Counted from the stretch's first letter, positions 1-13,592 are shown. The stretch: DNA of 64,000 nucleotides from Martensiomyces pterosporus (GCA_025201845.1 MU603950.1:63709-127708), one strand, 5' to 3'. Notes: a model not told the origin generated them from the sequence alone. Translations and numbers: made by a program.

Positions 1-531
1 CGCATAGCCACCCTTGTGCCTATGGCTGGGCGCACTGGGCCCTGGAGGCTTGCCCTTAACCGCGATTTGCTTGCATTCAACAGCGCTGTGAAACTGGTGT
101 ACAGGACATTGGCTAGCAGCATCGAGTCAGCCTGCCTCGTCAAGAATGCCAGCAGCTCTGCGCTGTCTCCTGCACGGGTCAGCAAGCTTTTGGAGCTGAA
201 GTCCGGCCTTCCTCTCGATGGATCCGTCAGCGATGCCAGCGGGCTACTGGCTCATGCGCTGCTTGCCGATCACGTCCGCAATGGCGAAGGCAGCTGGGAT
301 CGCATCCAGGAGGCAGCTGGCAACAGCGTCGACAACCCGAAGGCGGTTCTTGGCAACGTGTGGAGCCTGGTGGGTGCAGTTGTGGCATTGGCCAAGGACT
401 ACAGCAGTCCCAATGCTGGCAGCAAGAAGCCTGCAGGAAAGACCGGCAAGGCCACAGCCTTATCGGCTGCCAGTGATATGAAGAGTGCATACGAGTGGGC
501 TCGGCCAATCTTCAACAAGGCCCTCAAGTAG
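1..531 (+). CDS. 3' end of an unidentified gene (partial)
   Basis: The frame is open from the first base of the window to a TAG at 529-531, so this is the last roughly 176 codons of a gene that starts to the left. The fragment is alpha-helix-like, with leucine/alanine-rich stretches, one short Lys/Gly/Ala-rich linker near the C-terminus and a basic end (FNKALK). I see no catalytic motif, membrane span or repeat, and I do not recognise the family. Codon use, with third positions mostly C or G, looks like the other genes here, which supports real coding. An ATG at 22 lies in this frame, but the reading frame continues upstream of it, so it is probably internal. Confidence 0.6.
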   Translation, partial: RIATLVPMAGRTGPWRLALNRDLLAFNSAVKLVYRTLASSIESACLVKNASSSALSPARVSKLLELKSGLPLDGSVSDASGLLAHALLADHVRNGEGSWDRIQEAAGNSVDNPKAVLGNVWSLVGAVVALAKDYSSPNAGSKKPAGKTGKATALSAASDMKSAYEWARPIFNKALK

Positions 532-2803
532 ACGTTTGCTGTTGCTATTGCTGCTGTTGTGCCCTCTATTGTTGCTTAGCCCACACGATTCCCAGCCAGC
601 ATTGAAGCAGGGCGCTATTTGCTGTCCCCCATGCGAATAGCTGGCAAATCTGTGACGATGCTGCTGTGGTGTGCCACTCACTCTTCTAGCGAGCCCTACA
701 TGATAGCATACGCAGTGTGAACAACAGAGAATACATGAGCTAGTCGGCTGCTGAGGTGTGTAGATGCTGCGCTAGTGTGTGCTGGGATTGCTGCTGGAGG
801 CATTTTGTGTGTGCGGCGGCTCCTACCGCTTGGTGCGGGCTGCCTTGCTGCATTAGCAGCTGTGATTATGCTTGCGAAGCTCTGTCTGACAGGCTGGCCC
901 TGTATGTCGGCCGCATGTGCAGACACAAGGGCCGCATCCATGGCACCAAAAAGCGGCTGTGTGAAGCGCGCCTTCTCTCTTTGGCAGCAGCAGCGGCAAC
1001 AGCATTGCCGGGCTAAGGGGTTTACAGCCAAGCGCACCCAGAGACTGCACGCCCTGCACGCCTGCACACGAAGAGGGAGGTGGAAATGCTGTACAGGCTG
1101 AGAAAGAGTGTGGGACTATCAAACTAGCAGGCTATCAAACGCAGAGCAGCGCATGCACCGCGCACCTTTTGTTCCCTACTCTCACTTATTTTCCACCTTT
1201 TCCTTTCCTTTCCAGCAGGCGCTTGTTTGCTTCCTTATTTAACCTTTTCTTCTTTCTTTTTCCTGGCTGCTACTTGCAAACGCCAGTTGCGTGCCTACCT
1301 CTCGTCGCCCAGCCTACTCTCCTTCTTTATTGCTACAGCTCTTTGCTCATTTGCGAGCACATCGGAGTCGTCGCACTACTCTTGGACACAGAAGCAGCAG
1401 CAGCAGAAGCAGCAGCAGAAGCAGCAGAGCATTGCAGAGAGCAGCTGACAAAGCCAAAACAGGGCTTGCTTGTCAGCTTACCCAGGAGAGCAGTACCCTT
1501 CTCGTTGCACAAAGCTTGCTGTACTGGAAACAGCGTTCTTTTTTATTTGACTGGCGAGGTAAGTCTCACTAGCACGCAGGCCCCGTGCAAATTCATTTCA
1601 TTCCAGACTTGCGTGGCACCTTGCGGCTCGCCTGCCTGTACGCCCGGATGTGTGCTTGGTGTATGGCAGACACACGTCTGTGTGCACGTGCCTTCGGGCA
1701 GCAACAATCGTGGCAGCGACAGCAATATCAGCGCCGGCAACAGAAGCAGAAACGGGACACTGCCGCTACAGCAGCAAGGCGCCCTTTGGTGCCATGCTCC
1801 GCGCTCCTGCACCTGCCGCCAGGACAGCCTCTCGAGTTTTTCGCTGATGCCCACACAGCAGGGCTCGAGGCGCGGCGTACCCGCCTGGCGGTGTTTTGGC
1901 AGAAGAGACCCAGGGGTCTGTTTTGTTCTAGCGTGGGCAGGGGCTATTGTTCCAAGCCATTATAGCCGCCGCCGCCGCCTGCTCCCCTCCCCCGCCGCGC
2001 GGGACACGGGCCGTCTTGCGTGCCACCCCGAGGCTTTGTCTGCACAGCCGTATGCCCGGGAAATGCCAGCAAGCTGGCATTCTGGGGCATGGCCCATTCC
2101 GCGCCCAGCGCACCCGGCGTGCTCTGTGTGCTTGTGTAGTGCACGCGGGCATGCACACGCTCTGCCTGCCGTCTGGCCACCACCGCCTGCTTTCCGCTCC
2201 CTCCGCCCCACCACAGTCCCAACTGCTTCCTGCTCGCCAGCTGCCGCAGAAGAGAGGCGCAATTATCATTTGCATGCCGTGAACGGCAAACATGGCGATC
2301 GCCTGTTGCAAGGTTGATCCTTGTTGTAGGCGGCAGCCCAAGGCTTTGCAGCCAGAAAGGGCGCGAATTGGTCCGTTTTGATTGCTGGATTCCCCTGGTG
2401 TTATTACATTCCAGCTGCTGGCATTGCGCTGCTGGAGAGCACGCTCTGCTCTGCTCTGTCCTGCCAGAGGCCATCCCCCTCAGTGCACAAGCCCCCTGCT
2501 ACGGCGCGCTCCCTGGAGCTCTCCTTCGCTCTTCGCTGTGCACTCTGCTCCTTGTGACGGTGCTGCTGAGCAGAAATCCACAGCCGATAGCCTGCTCGCC
2601 TCTGGCGGCCCACAACGCCGCACCAGCGCAGACACGGCAGTGTGGTTGATTTTTTCGAACCGCGCAAACCACTCGTCTGCTTTTCTTAATCTCTCGCAGC
2701 GCTTATCCTGCTGCTCTTTGCCTCCGACCTGCTCAGCATTTCTGTTTGTTTGTTTGTTTTGCTTCTTTGCTTGCTCTGCTACCTCGTAGGCGACTCTTCC
2801 TAA
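532..2803. other. Intergenic region, no gene supported
   Basis: This 2.3-kb spacer has CAG/GCA-rich runs near 1390-1430 and pyrimidine-rich stretches, the latter typical of fungal promoter and 5' UTR sequence. A plus-strand frame is open from 1169 to 2317 but begins at TTG, has a cysteine/proline-rich random-looking composition and matches nothing I recognise. The last few hundred bases, with TTTGTTTG repeats and a CT-rich run before 2804, are likely the promoter and 5' UTR of the RasGEF gene. Confidence 0.5.
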
Positions 2804-5800
2804 ATGTCCTTCTTCGTTCGCGCGCTATATGACTTTGCGAGCGATGAGGCCAGCGGGCTCTCGTTCAGCCGTGGCGACGTTATCGAGGTTCTTGCACGCC
2901 TCGAGTCGGGATGGTGGAATGGTATTTGCGAGGAGAACAGGGGCTGGTTTCCCTCAAACTACGTCGAGCTCCTAACCCCCGAGCAGGTTCAGCTCTATCT
3001 GCAGCAGAGGATTCAGATTCAGCAGCAGTTCCACCAGCACCTGCAGCAGGTAAGTCCTGCTTTTTGTTTCTGCTCTGCGGTTTCAGGCGTGCTTTGCTCT
3101 TCCTACGCATCTGCCAGCGGCTCTGCTTCAGCTACGCATGCAAGAGCACCCTCCCTTTCCTGCCTCGCGCGCCAAGGAAAGCAGGGGCGAATCGGTGCTC
3201 TTGTCGCTATCTGCCCTGCGTGTGGGCAAATAAATGCAGCAACAGCCAGTGCTGTGCTAAATCTCTGTGTCTGCGCCGCTGCTGTTTACCACACTTGCTT
3301 TTGCTGTGTAGCCTGTATCCCCGACTGAGCCAAGCACAAATTCTGTCCAGCAGCAGCAGCAAAGCCAACCGGGCTCTGCTGGAGTAGACAACATAACCAC
3401 AATGGCATCCATGGACCACTCTCTGCTCACCGCTGCAGCCAACGAGAGCATCTACCGCCGTGGCTCTATCGCCGTCGCAGACGGCCAATCCAATGTGGCA
3501 TCTGCAGTGCCCCCCAGACTCCGGATGAACAGGCGCTCGTCCATCCCATATAACCCTGCAGCCGACACTGATGCTGACTCGGCTCCAATCGCTGCGCCTG
3601 CTCCCGCAAGGGACATGGCTGACAGCACAAGCACGGTCAGCAGCCATCCAATGGCTAACCAGATAAGCGACGGCTCCAACGGCGGCAATGCCATCGATGC
3701 TGGCGCCTACGATGCCGATGCGCCTCGTGTCGCCCAATGGGAAAGCCGCATGACGCTGGACGGCAGAACCTACTTCTGCAACATCTTTACCGACAAGACG
3801 GTCTGGGACATTTCCACCGACATAGCGGAGCAAGGCGATCAGCCCAACAGGTCGCTGGAGCTTATCGGCGACGAGGTCACGCTCGTTTACGTCTCGCTCA
3901 TGATGGGCCAGCAAAAGGATGGCAGCGACTCTGCAGCGGCAGCGGCAGCAGCAGCTCAGGCAGGCACGCACTACCGCGGCCGCAGCCACCAGCGCTCGGC
4001 ATCCCACCGCAGCGGCTATAGCCTTGCCGACACCCAGCAGCTGCCGATCAGTAGCCACGGCACCAGCGCTTGGGAGCAGCTTTCAGCAAGCATCTCTGTT
4101 GCTGCCTTCAACCTTGCCTCGTCGGTGAGTGCAAGGGCAAAGCACGAGTACTTGCCCCTTGTGTCGCAGGTCGTCGCTGCAGTCAAGCGCCTGTTCCTCT
4201 CATCGTCTGGCGGCGGCTTTGAGCAGGACGGGCCAGTCTACCGCACCCACCGTCTCTTGCGTGACAGCCACAAGGCCATTATACAGTATGTCTGCGCGCT
4301 GACCCTCTCGGCAAAGGTTGCTTCGACCGTATGGCCACCGCCAGATGCCGCAGACGCTGTGCACGCCGATGTCGCTGGGCTAGTGCGTTCGGTGCGCAAG
4401 TTTGTTATCGATGCCGAGAACTCCAGCATCCCTGTGCGGCATCCAGCCTTGCCTGATGAGAGCATTGAGTTTTTGCCTGGCATCGAGCTAGACCCAAGCC
4501 GCCTGCGCACCATGTCCTTCAGTCTTGGCCACGCCGCTGCCGCCGCATCCGACTCTGCAAGAGGCGGCAGCAAGCGGCTTAGCACCCTGCAGCGCAACGA
4601 ACACACTGGCGCTACGGTTCTGGTCAAGAACAGCAGCGGCGATCGCTCGGGTGCCGCTGATGCTGCAGCTGGCGGCGCCTCTCTGTTTGCAAAAGATCAT
4701 ACCGGCATACGCCAGCGTCTGCGCCAGCACCTGGCGGAGCATCACCAGCGCACCAATAGCAAATTCGCATCGAGCCTTGTGGCTGGCGACGGCGACCCGC
4801 GCATGGCTAATGATGCTGGGTTCCCCTCGACGGCTGATGTGCTGCTGCAGCTCGACGAAGGGGCCCGCGAGCTGGCCCGTGTAATCCTTATGTTTGACCG
4901 CTATCTGCGCAAGATCGAGCGGTTCTACGTCGAGGAGATCCGTGGCGACAAGCCCGCTGCCGATATGCTGTCTGGCTCTGCTTCGCCAGTAGCGTCTCCT
5001 CGCGGAACGCAGCCGCCCGGCCAGCGGTCTTCGGTCAACCACATGCGCAGCGCTGCCGATGCACGCCTCGTCGCCTACGCCAAGCACCTGGTTGCTGCTC
5101 TGGCGGTGTTCCTCCAGGTTCTCGATGACTTTGACATGTACGGCAATGCCATTGTCGCTGCAGCCACCAACGACGATCCAAACTCCTCCGAGTCCGGCCC
5201 CGCATCGCTCGTTCTGTCTACGCTGAACTCGGTCCGCTCCTGCCGCGGCATTGTAAACGACAGCGTCGGGTTCCTTGTGGCTGCGACACAGGATTTTGCC
5301 GACTATGCGCACAGGTTCAACAACTCGATCAACCCATCTGCGCCTGAGGACGGCATGGACGATCCCGAGATCGTTGACGACGCCAGCGCCAACGCCAACC
5401 CCAGCTCTGGCGACCAGCCAGTGCCGTCGGCGGAGCGTGTTCTAGGAGCACTGGCCCAGATCGGCGAGTCTTTGCAGGCGCTGAACCACAACACGATGTC
5501 GCTCGATATCGCTGCCAAGCGCGTTGTTGAGGCCTGCGATATCTGCGATCTGCGTGTCCTCTGGCTCCGGGTGGCCAAGTACCATGTGCCTCCCAGCACA
5601 TTGGCGAGCGTGCCCATTGGGCCGGCAGGCAGTGGCCGCAGAAGCAGCGTGCACGCATCCATTTCCAACGCAGCAGCACAGCGCAGCCTTGGGTATCGCC
5701 GGTCGATCTCGCTTCCAGTGCTCCGCCGGGCGCCTCCAGGCACAGGCGGCGGCCCGCTTGCTGATGGCGACTCGCTCAAAGACGCCCGGGCCTCGCGATC

Positions 5801-7613
5801 GCTGTCTCGTCCGCGCGCAGACACTGTGGACACGCCCGACAACCTTGCCATTCACCTGTCGCGCAGGCTGGAGAAGGGCGGAGCAAAGGCGAGCGACACC
5901 GATGAAGAAGGAAGCCCGCCAATGCCCACCCCAGCCTTCCGCGAGGCACGCGCGAAGGACAAGCTCAACCGGTTCTTTGGCGACGACCCCGCCCAGTACA
6001 GCCAGTCGAAGCGTCCCTCGCAGCTGGAAGAGCTCAGCATTACTCCGGTGAGCTCCACCCAGCTGAACTCGGGCTCTGTTCGGACGCCCACCAAGGCTAC
6101 ATCCACGTTTGGCGACGAGGCAGCTGCCGGTGGGAGCACCTCTGCACCCAATGGAGCGCAGTCGACGATTTCCAGCCGGGCATCAACCGCACCGTCTGCT
6201 AGAGCACCGTCCAACAGCACGATCATGTCGCCCGGGCCCCAGGACCAGATCCCGTGGTACCTTAGCTATGACTCGTCGCCTGAGGACCTGCTGCTGACCA
6301 GCGATGGCCAGGTCAAGGGAAGCACGCTCCCGGCGCTTGTTGAGCGGCTTGTTGCCCACGACGTCTCCGACCCGAACTTTGTGTCGACCTTCCTCCTGAC
6401 CTACCACTCGTTTACGACGACGCCCGAGCTCTTTGAGGGCCTGTTCAAGCGCTTCCTTATCCAGCCTCCCAGTGGCCTGCTTGACCATGAGCTGACCGAG
6501 TGGACTGAGCGCAAGCTGAAGCCTGTCCGCCTGCGTGTGTACAACCTATTCAAGACGTGGCTCGAGCAGCACTATGTTGAGCAGGTCGAGGGCGACCCGC
6601 TTGGCCTCGAGATGCTCCGCGAGTTTGCCTGCACCACTATGGCCGAGCACATGTCGAATGCTGCCGAGCAGCTGGTGCGCCTCATTGACAAGCGCCGTGC
6701 GTCGCAGGGTGGCCTGCGCCGCCTGGTTCCCAACATGCCACACGCCGCTCCTCCGCCGATCCTGCCCAGATCCCTGAGCCGTCTGCGGCCCATGGACATC
6801 AACCCGCTTGAGCTAGCCCGCCAGTTCACGCTCATTGACTCGACCATGTTCAACAAGGTCCGCCCTATCGAGTGTCTGAAGACCGCATGGTCCAAGAAGC
6901 CAGGCGACCCCAAGGCATTCAATGGCCTTACGGTCGAGATCGCATCAAACGTCAAGGCCATGAGCACACTCAGCACGCAAACCACGCTGTGGGTCACTGC
7001 CAACATCCTGCACGAGCATGAAATCAAGAAGCGCGCTGCAGTCATAAAGTACTTCATCACCTTTGCAGAAAACTGCCGCAACCTCAACAACTTCAACACG
7101 CTGATGAGCGTCCTGGGTGCCCTCAACTCTGTCCCCGTCGAGCGGCTCACGCGGACCTGGCAGGCGGTGCAGCAAAAGTCCCTGGCCACATACAACCAGC
7201 TCAAGCAGATCATGCGCACCGACCGCAACTTCTCCGAGTACCGCGATGCCCTGCACTCGTGCAATCCGCCAGCCATTCCATTCGTCGGCACCTACCTGCA
7301 GGACCTTACGTTTATTGAAGACGGAAACGACGACATGATCCCCAATGCGTCGCACCTCATCAACTTTGCCAAGCGCCAGCGCACTGCCAGCACCATCCGC
7401 GATCTGCAGCAGTTCCAAAATGTACCCTACAACCTCACGCCGGTTGCAGAGATCCAGGACTGGCTCCTGAAGCGCCTGGAGGAGCTCTGCCCCAACGGCC
7501 AAAGCTCCGACCGCTTGGTCGAGGAGTTCTGGAAGATGAGCACCACGCTTGAGCCAAAGGAGAAGGACAGCGAACGTGTGCTGAGGCTGCTCCAGGAATC
7601 CGGCTTCCTCTAA
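2804..7613 (+). CDS. SH3-WW-RasGEF, Cdc25-type Ras guanine nucleotide exchange factor
   Basis: Predicted to activate Ras by GDP release at the membrane. Two exons, 2804-3049 and 3351-7613, give 1502 residues. Exon 1 (82 codons) encodes an SH3 domain (ALYDF near the start, WWNG, then GWFPSNYVE). Exon 2 carries a WW-like module at about 211-237 (QWESRM..GRTYFCN..TDKTVWD), a long Ser/Ala-rich region, a RasGEF N-terminal motif at about 1050-1180 (LVAHDVSDPNFVSTFLLTYHSF) and a catalytic CDC25 domain at about 1233-1463 (NPLELARQFTLID, VIKYFITFAENCRNLNN, PAIPFVGTYLQDLTF). The junction is phase 0: donor GTAAGT, acceptor TCCAG. Without exon 1 the first ATG would be 3402 and the SH3 domain would be lost. 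SH3 plus RasGEF matches yeast Cdc25; the added WW module is known in other fungal RasGEFs. Family confidence is high. Confidence 0.93.
3050..3350 (+). other. Intron of the RasGEF gene
   Basis: The intron is 301 nt and phase 0. The donor is CAG|GTAAGT at 3050 and the acceptor is TCCAG at 3346-3350, followed directly by CAGCAGCAG. Both exon edges are CAG repeats, so the spliced protein has an uninterrupted glutamine run across the junction. Further AGs at 3353, 3356 and 3359 are in the same phase and could also serve as acceptors. Confidence 0.85.
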
Positions 7614-8388
7614 ACCCTACGTAGCGCTATTGTTTCTTCTCTTTTCGGTTATCCTTTCTCTTCAACAAGCTTTGCTCAAGCTGCACATGTTAGCCATTAA
7701 TCCGACACTTCAAAAGCAGCAGCGGCCCACTGCCTGGGCTCCCTGGCCGCCGAGTGGCTCGGTAGCCACCAAGCCGTGTTCGGCTCCTCAAATAGGGCAG
7801 CCACGCCAAGCCGAACCGACTGCGATTCAAAAATATTTTTTTTCGCTCCTAGTTCAAAAATTTTCAAGTGCGCACAGCTGGCTGGCTGCTGAGAAAGGCT
7901 GGCTGCCACTTGCTCTCAAACCACCCGGACGCTGCTTTTTGCTCCTCCTATTTCTTGCTCTAGACGACAAATCCCTCCCTTTGTATTTACATCTTTATTG
8001 CGCGGCTGGCTACATACGGCTACCACTTGCTGCTCAGACAAGCCTTTCAGCTGCAATTTGTACGTGGGGTGTGCTGATAACCACATAGAAACCAGAAGCA
8101 CCACCGATCACGCTTCTCTGTTTTACTCGGAGTCTGGCATTATTCTACCGTGAAAGCGCCCAAGACAGCGGGTAAGTGCAAGAAGAAGAAAAAGCCATGG
8201 CTAAAGCTCCAAATGGCCCAGAGGCCACTACACCGCCTGAAGCTTAGGTCTGTTGCGATAGCACCAACAGCCGCTCGCTTTGCTAGGACCCCAAATGACT
8301 GACGCGGCAGCCAGACACTCCATATCCCCCTGCTCTGCCTTTGTATGGCGGCAGCTGTCTCCGTCTTTTTTGTTTGTAGCGACACAGA
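7614..8388. other. Spacer between RasGEF and RRP5
   Basis: This spacer is 775 bp between two plus-strand genes. It contains A/T-rich runs around 7830-7865 and CT-rich stretches that may hold the RasGEF 3' end and the RRP5 promoter. No TATA box close to consensus and no convincing open frame was seen. Confidence 0.5.
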
Positions 8389-11300
8389 ATGGCTGGCAAG
8401 AGCGAAAATATGTCCGACAAGGGCAGTAAGAAAAAGGGCTCAAAGAAGCCCCCAGCACCAGCAGAGATCGGGGACTTTCCCCGCGGCGGATCGTCTGGCC
8501 TGACACCGCTGGAGTTCCGTGAGATCTCGCGGCAGGCCGAGCGCGAGGTGCTCTTCTCAGACGGCGTCCTTGGCGAGAACGCAGGCAAAAAGAAGCGCAG
8601 GTCAGCAGAGGACGGCGAGCTGGCGGCGTCCAAGAAGAAAAAGAAGAGGAGTAAGGGGGCTGCATCCAAGGATGGCGAAGGCGCCGGCAAGTCCGATGCC
8701 CTAGACATGGACCTGGACGACGAGAATGTCAGCCGCGTGGAGTCCCTATCTTTCAAGAGACTTGCAAAGGGTGCCCTTGTACTGGGCTGCATTGCCGCTA
8801 TCTACGAGCTTGAGATCAGAGTTGCCCTGCCGAATGGCCTTGTGGGCTACGTCCCTATTACCTCGATCTCGCCTGAGCAGACTGCGCTTGTTGAGAAGGC
8901 GGCCGAGGCCGAAGAGAGCGACGAGGAATCAGGCTCCGAATCGGAGTCCGGCGAGAAGGACGACCCTCTGGATCTTCGGTCGAGGTTCTTTGTTGGCCAA
9001 TACGTAAAGTGCTCCATTGCCGAGCTGGGCGAGGCCGAGGGCGCCGGGGCTGGCAAGCGCTCAAAGAGCAAGAGCCGCATTGTGCTTAGCCTCATGCCCG
9101 AGGAAATCAACAGCCGTATTGACCCAGACGACCTGTGCGAGGGCCTGATCCTGACTGCCAGCGTCAAGAGCGTGGAGGACCGCGGATATGTCCTGAACAC
9201 GGGTCTCCCAGGAAACAAGGTCGCCGCCTTTTTGCCTCTCAAGGAGGCAGAGTCCTGGCTAGAGCGCTGGATGCCCGGCACGCCCGAGCTCCGAGTCGGC
9301 CAGCTTGTGGAGGGGGCAATCACTGGGGTCTCTGACGACCGGCGCTCCCTTCGCGTTACCATGCAGCCCAGCGCTGTCTCTCAGGCTGCTGTCAAGGACA
9401 CGTACAAGACCATGGCCTCCGTCCAGCCGGGGCAGCTTGTGTCTGCAACAATCATGAAGGTCTGGGACCGCGGCCTGTCGCTCAGATTCATGGGGTTCTA
9501 TGACTGCTGTGCTGACTTGGTGGCTATTGGCATGCCCGAGGGCCTCGGCAAGGAGGATATTAAGAAGAAGTACGATATTGGCCAAGTGGTGGCAGCACGC
9601 GTTCTCTACGTGTCTCTGACCGCTGCCGCCAAGGTAATTGTTGTCTCAACCCTGGACCACATCACCTCACTCTCGCCACGCCCTGCGCTTACTGGATACG
9701 AGACCCCACAGGCAGCCAAGCTGGCCACAGGTGCAACTCCCGAGAACGCGGCCAGCGCACTTGAGGGTGTGGACGACCATGGCATGTGGCCCATTCCATA
9801 TGGCACTGTTCTTGATGAGTGCACAGTGACTAGCGTCGTCCCTGGTTTGGGCGTGTACCTGCAAATCCCGGGTGTCGAGTCTGTGTATGCATGTGCGCGC
9901 ACGTTCGACCTTGTTGAGCGTGACGAGGATAGACCCACGCTCAACAAGCACGCAGGCAAATTCCGTGTCGGATCGTGCCACCGTGCTCGCGTAACTGGAT
10001 ATGACGCCATCAGCGCAGTAGCCCGTGTGACCCTCCGCCCATCTGCTGTGAACGAGGCCTACTTGACTATGCGGGACGTGCAGCCCGGCACTCTGGTAGA
10101 TGTGGCTGTTGTCCGTCTCAACCCGCACGGTGCTGAAGTCGCTATCTCAGACACAGTCTCCGGCTTTATTAACAAGAGCGATCTATCCGACACTCACCTG
10201 AAGCACCCCGAGCTCCAGTTCAAGGCTGGAAAGGTGATCAAGGCTCGCGTCGTCAGGGTTATTCACAGTAAGCAAAGGATCTATTTGACAAGCCGCAAGA
10301 GCATTGTCAACAGCGACCTCCCTATTGTGACCGGATATACCGAGGAAGAAGGTGCTGTGCCCGGCACGGTCACTCTGGGCACTGTTACCGGCCTGGTCAA
10401 GGGCGGCGCACTCGTGTCTTTCTACCAAGGAGCATCCGCATTTATCCCGAGCAACGATGGCACCCCCAGCTCAAGGCCGCTGGAGACCGGCAAGACCGTC
10501 AAATGCCGCATCGTGTCTGCTAGTCCAGAAAGACGCCGCATCAGGGCCTCTCTCAACGTTGATCCGAATGTTCCGCTTTCAGGTCTTGCGCAGCAGGCCA
10601 GCCCCGACGCATTCAGCACCGACGTGTCTCTGGTCAAAATTGGCGAGATTGTCAGCGGTACTGTTGTGAAGAACGCCGATGGGCGCATCACACTCAGGCT
10701 TGATGACTCCAACCTCCGCGCATCCTTGACCATTGGCCACTTGAGCGACCACAGGGGCGCCATTCTGGATAGAATCTCTGCTCGTGTTGCTCCCGGGACC
10801 AAGTTTAGCGAGCTTGTTGTTGTGCGCCTGCTTGACAAGATTTCCAGCGTCTGGGTCAGCGCGAAGCCAGCCATCATCAAGGCTGCAAAGGCGGGAAGCC
10901 TCGTTACAAGCGCCGACCAGCTTACTGTGGGCAAAGCGTGTGTGGGCTGGGTGTCCAACCCCACGTCCTTTGGCGTGTTTGTCGAGTTCCCAGGCGCGCA
11001 TTTCTGCTTTGCAAACATGGGCTCTCTCTCTGATCGCTATGTCTCGTCGCCCAGCGACCTCTTCTCAAAGGACCAGACTGTCGTGGCCTCCATCGTGTCT
11101 GTCAGCGATGCCGACGAGGGCAGCAAGGTTGAGGCTACGCTCAAGACCTCTGCCGTTGACATCGCCGCTACGGGATGCATCCGCCCTGAGGACTTTGTGC
11201 TTGACTACTTTAATGAGCTCGAGCCCCAGTCAGACACCGAATTTGTCGAGCAGATCGGAAGGCAGGAGCTTGTTGTTGTTAAGCAGAAGCAGCCCTATGG

Positions 11301-13556
11301 TGTCATTGTTGCTCCCGGAAGCGACAGCGCGTTCCCCGCAGCTTCTAATGGATTCATCACCACCGACCAGGCCAAGAGCCGCGCTGACGAGTGCAGCGAA
11401 AATGATGTCCTTGCTGCCTGCGTGCTGGACGTTGACTCCGACAAGAGCATCGTCGATTACTCGCTGAAGCACGCGCTTGTTCCCGACCAAGCCCAGCTGG
11501 AGGCTGTGGCCAACGCCACCAAGGGCGGTGTCAAGACAAAGGCCAGGGCTGCCCTTGAGGAGGCGATGGCCAGGCGCAGCGAGAAGACGGCTGAGTACAA
11601 GACTGCCTTGAAGGGACTCAGCAGCAAGAATGGCAGTGTTCCGCTTGTCGTCGAGATTGTGAAGGAGGACTACCTTGTTCTGTCGATCCCCTCTATGGGC
11701 AACGCCATTGCCTTTGCCATGACAAAGACGTACAACGACCGCTCCAAGCCCTTCATGCGCTTTAAGGTTGGCCAGCGTCTTAATGGCACTCCTGTGCGCG
11801 TCGAGGACTCCAAGCGCATCCTCGTCCAGCTCCGCTCCCCGAGCAGCGACGACCACAGGCTCGAGGGCAAGCGCGAGGCAAAGGAGCCGGTCGATCCATC
11901 GATCCAGCACTTTGAGGACTATACGCCCGGTCTGCTGACGCAGGCCAAGGTCAAGAGCATCAAGGGCACCCAAGCCAACCTCGACTTTGCATCGAACATC
12001 AAGGGCCGCATTCACATCACCGAGCTGTTTGACAGCATCGAGGGAATGGAGCCAAAGAAGCCCAGCGACCTGTTTGCTATGGCTGGCGTTCGTGTCGGCG
12101 AGAAGGTGCAGGTCAAGGTTCTGGGACTGCACAACGCCAAGGTCTACAAGTTCCTGCCAATCACGCATCGCAACTCGCCCCTCAAGTCCGTTATTGAGGC
12201 CACCGTCCGTCCGTCGGAGCTGGCGGCCCCCAGCGGAGTCATTGTCAACGACGAGGTTCGCTCGATCACGATTAGAACCGCAAAGCCCGGACAGGTGTTC
12301 AACGGCTTCGTCAAGAGTGTCTCCAACACCGAGAGCAGCGGTGCTGCCACCGTGTCGGTTGTGCTCAGCATCGCAATGACCGCAGACCTGCCTGTCTTGG
12401 CTGCCACCAGCCTTTATCGGATTGCGGCCGACCCGAGAAAGCACTTTACTCCGGGCATGCCGATGGAGGTCCAGATCGCTGCCATTCACCACGAGAAGAG
12501 GCTGGTGTCGGTCATCCCCCATGGCGAGTACACCCCCAGCATCGAGCCTCCGCTGTCTTCCGACGACCAGCTTGCGCCGGGCTCGCGCGTTATCTGCTCG
12601 ATCGTGAAGATCGGCCCCAAGTCTTTGTATACCCGGATCAACCTTGCCAAGCCGCGCCCCACTGACAAGAAAACAAACCCCCGCCTCGAGTATGCCTATG
12701 GAATTGTCGACGTTTTCCATGTTGACGACACCCTGAAGAAGGACGCTCTCAACGGATTCTCTGTTGGGCAGCTCTTGGAAGCCGTTGTTATTTCGAAGGA
12801 CCCCACGCCCAAGGGCAAGAACCAGCATGTTCACCTGTCGCTGCGTCCGTCGCTGGTGAACCCAGGCGAGGCCTCTCAAAGCGACGTGGCCGACCCTGTC
12901 ATCAAGACTGTTGCCGACCTCCAAGCTGGACAGATCGTGCACGGGTTTATCGAGCGAGTCACCAACGTTGGCTGCTTCATCAGCCTTGGCCACAAGGTTT
13001 TGGCGCGTGCGCTTATCAGCGAGCTGTCTGACGAGTTTGTCCGCGACGTGCAGAAGGCGTTCCCAGCCGGAATGCTTGTCACTGCCATTGTCACTGACGT
13101 TCTCGTTGAGCGGAACCAGGTGGAGGTTTCTTTGAAGGAATCGCGTGTTGGTGACTCTGCCAGCCCTGCGGGCAAGAGGAAGCGCCGCTTGGACCAGGTC
13201 GAGGTTGGCGAGACGCTAAAGGGCACTGTGACTCGTATCGAGGACTACGGTGTGTTCATCAAGCCTGACGACACCTTTATTGCCGGCCTTTGCTATGTCC
13301 GCGAAATTGCCGATAGCGAAGTGCCTGTTGACCCCAAGGTTCTGTATGAGATCGGCGATCGTGTTCTTGCCAAGGTTCTGAGAGTCGATTCCTCGAAGAA
13401 CAAACTCTCGCTTGGACTCAAGGCGTCATACTTTGCCACAGACAGGGATGACAGCGACGATGAGAGCGAGAGCGGAGATGAGAGTGAAGATGAAAGCGAT
13501 GCTGGCAGCGATGAGGATGCTGAGCTGAAGAGGGATGCTGAGGAGAGCGCCTCTGA

Positions 13557-13592
<36 letters not shown>

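Noticed and set aside
11230..12993. 587-codon minus-strand open frame
   Set aside because: Antisense shadow of RRP5; the plus strand has clear S1 repeats and no stop for 2098 codons.
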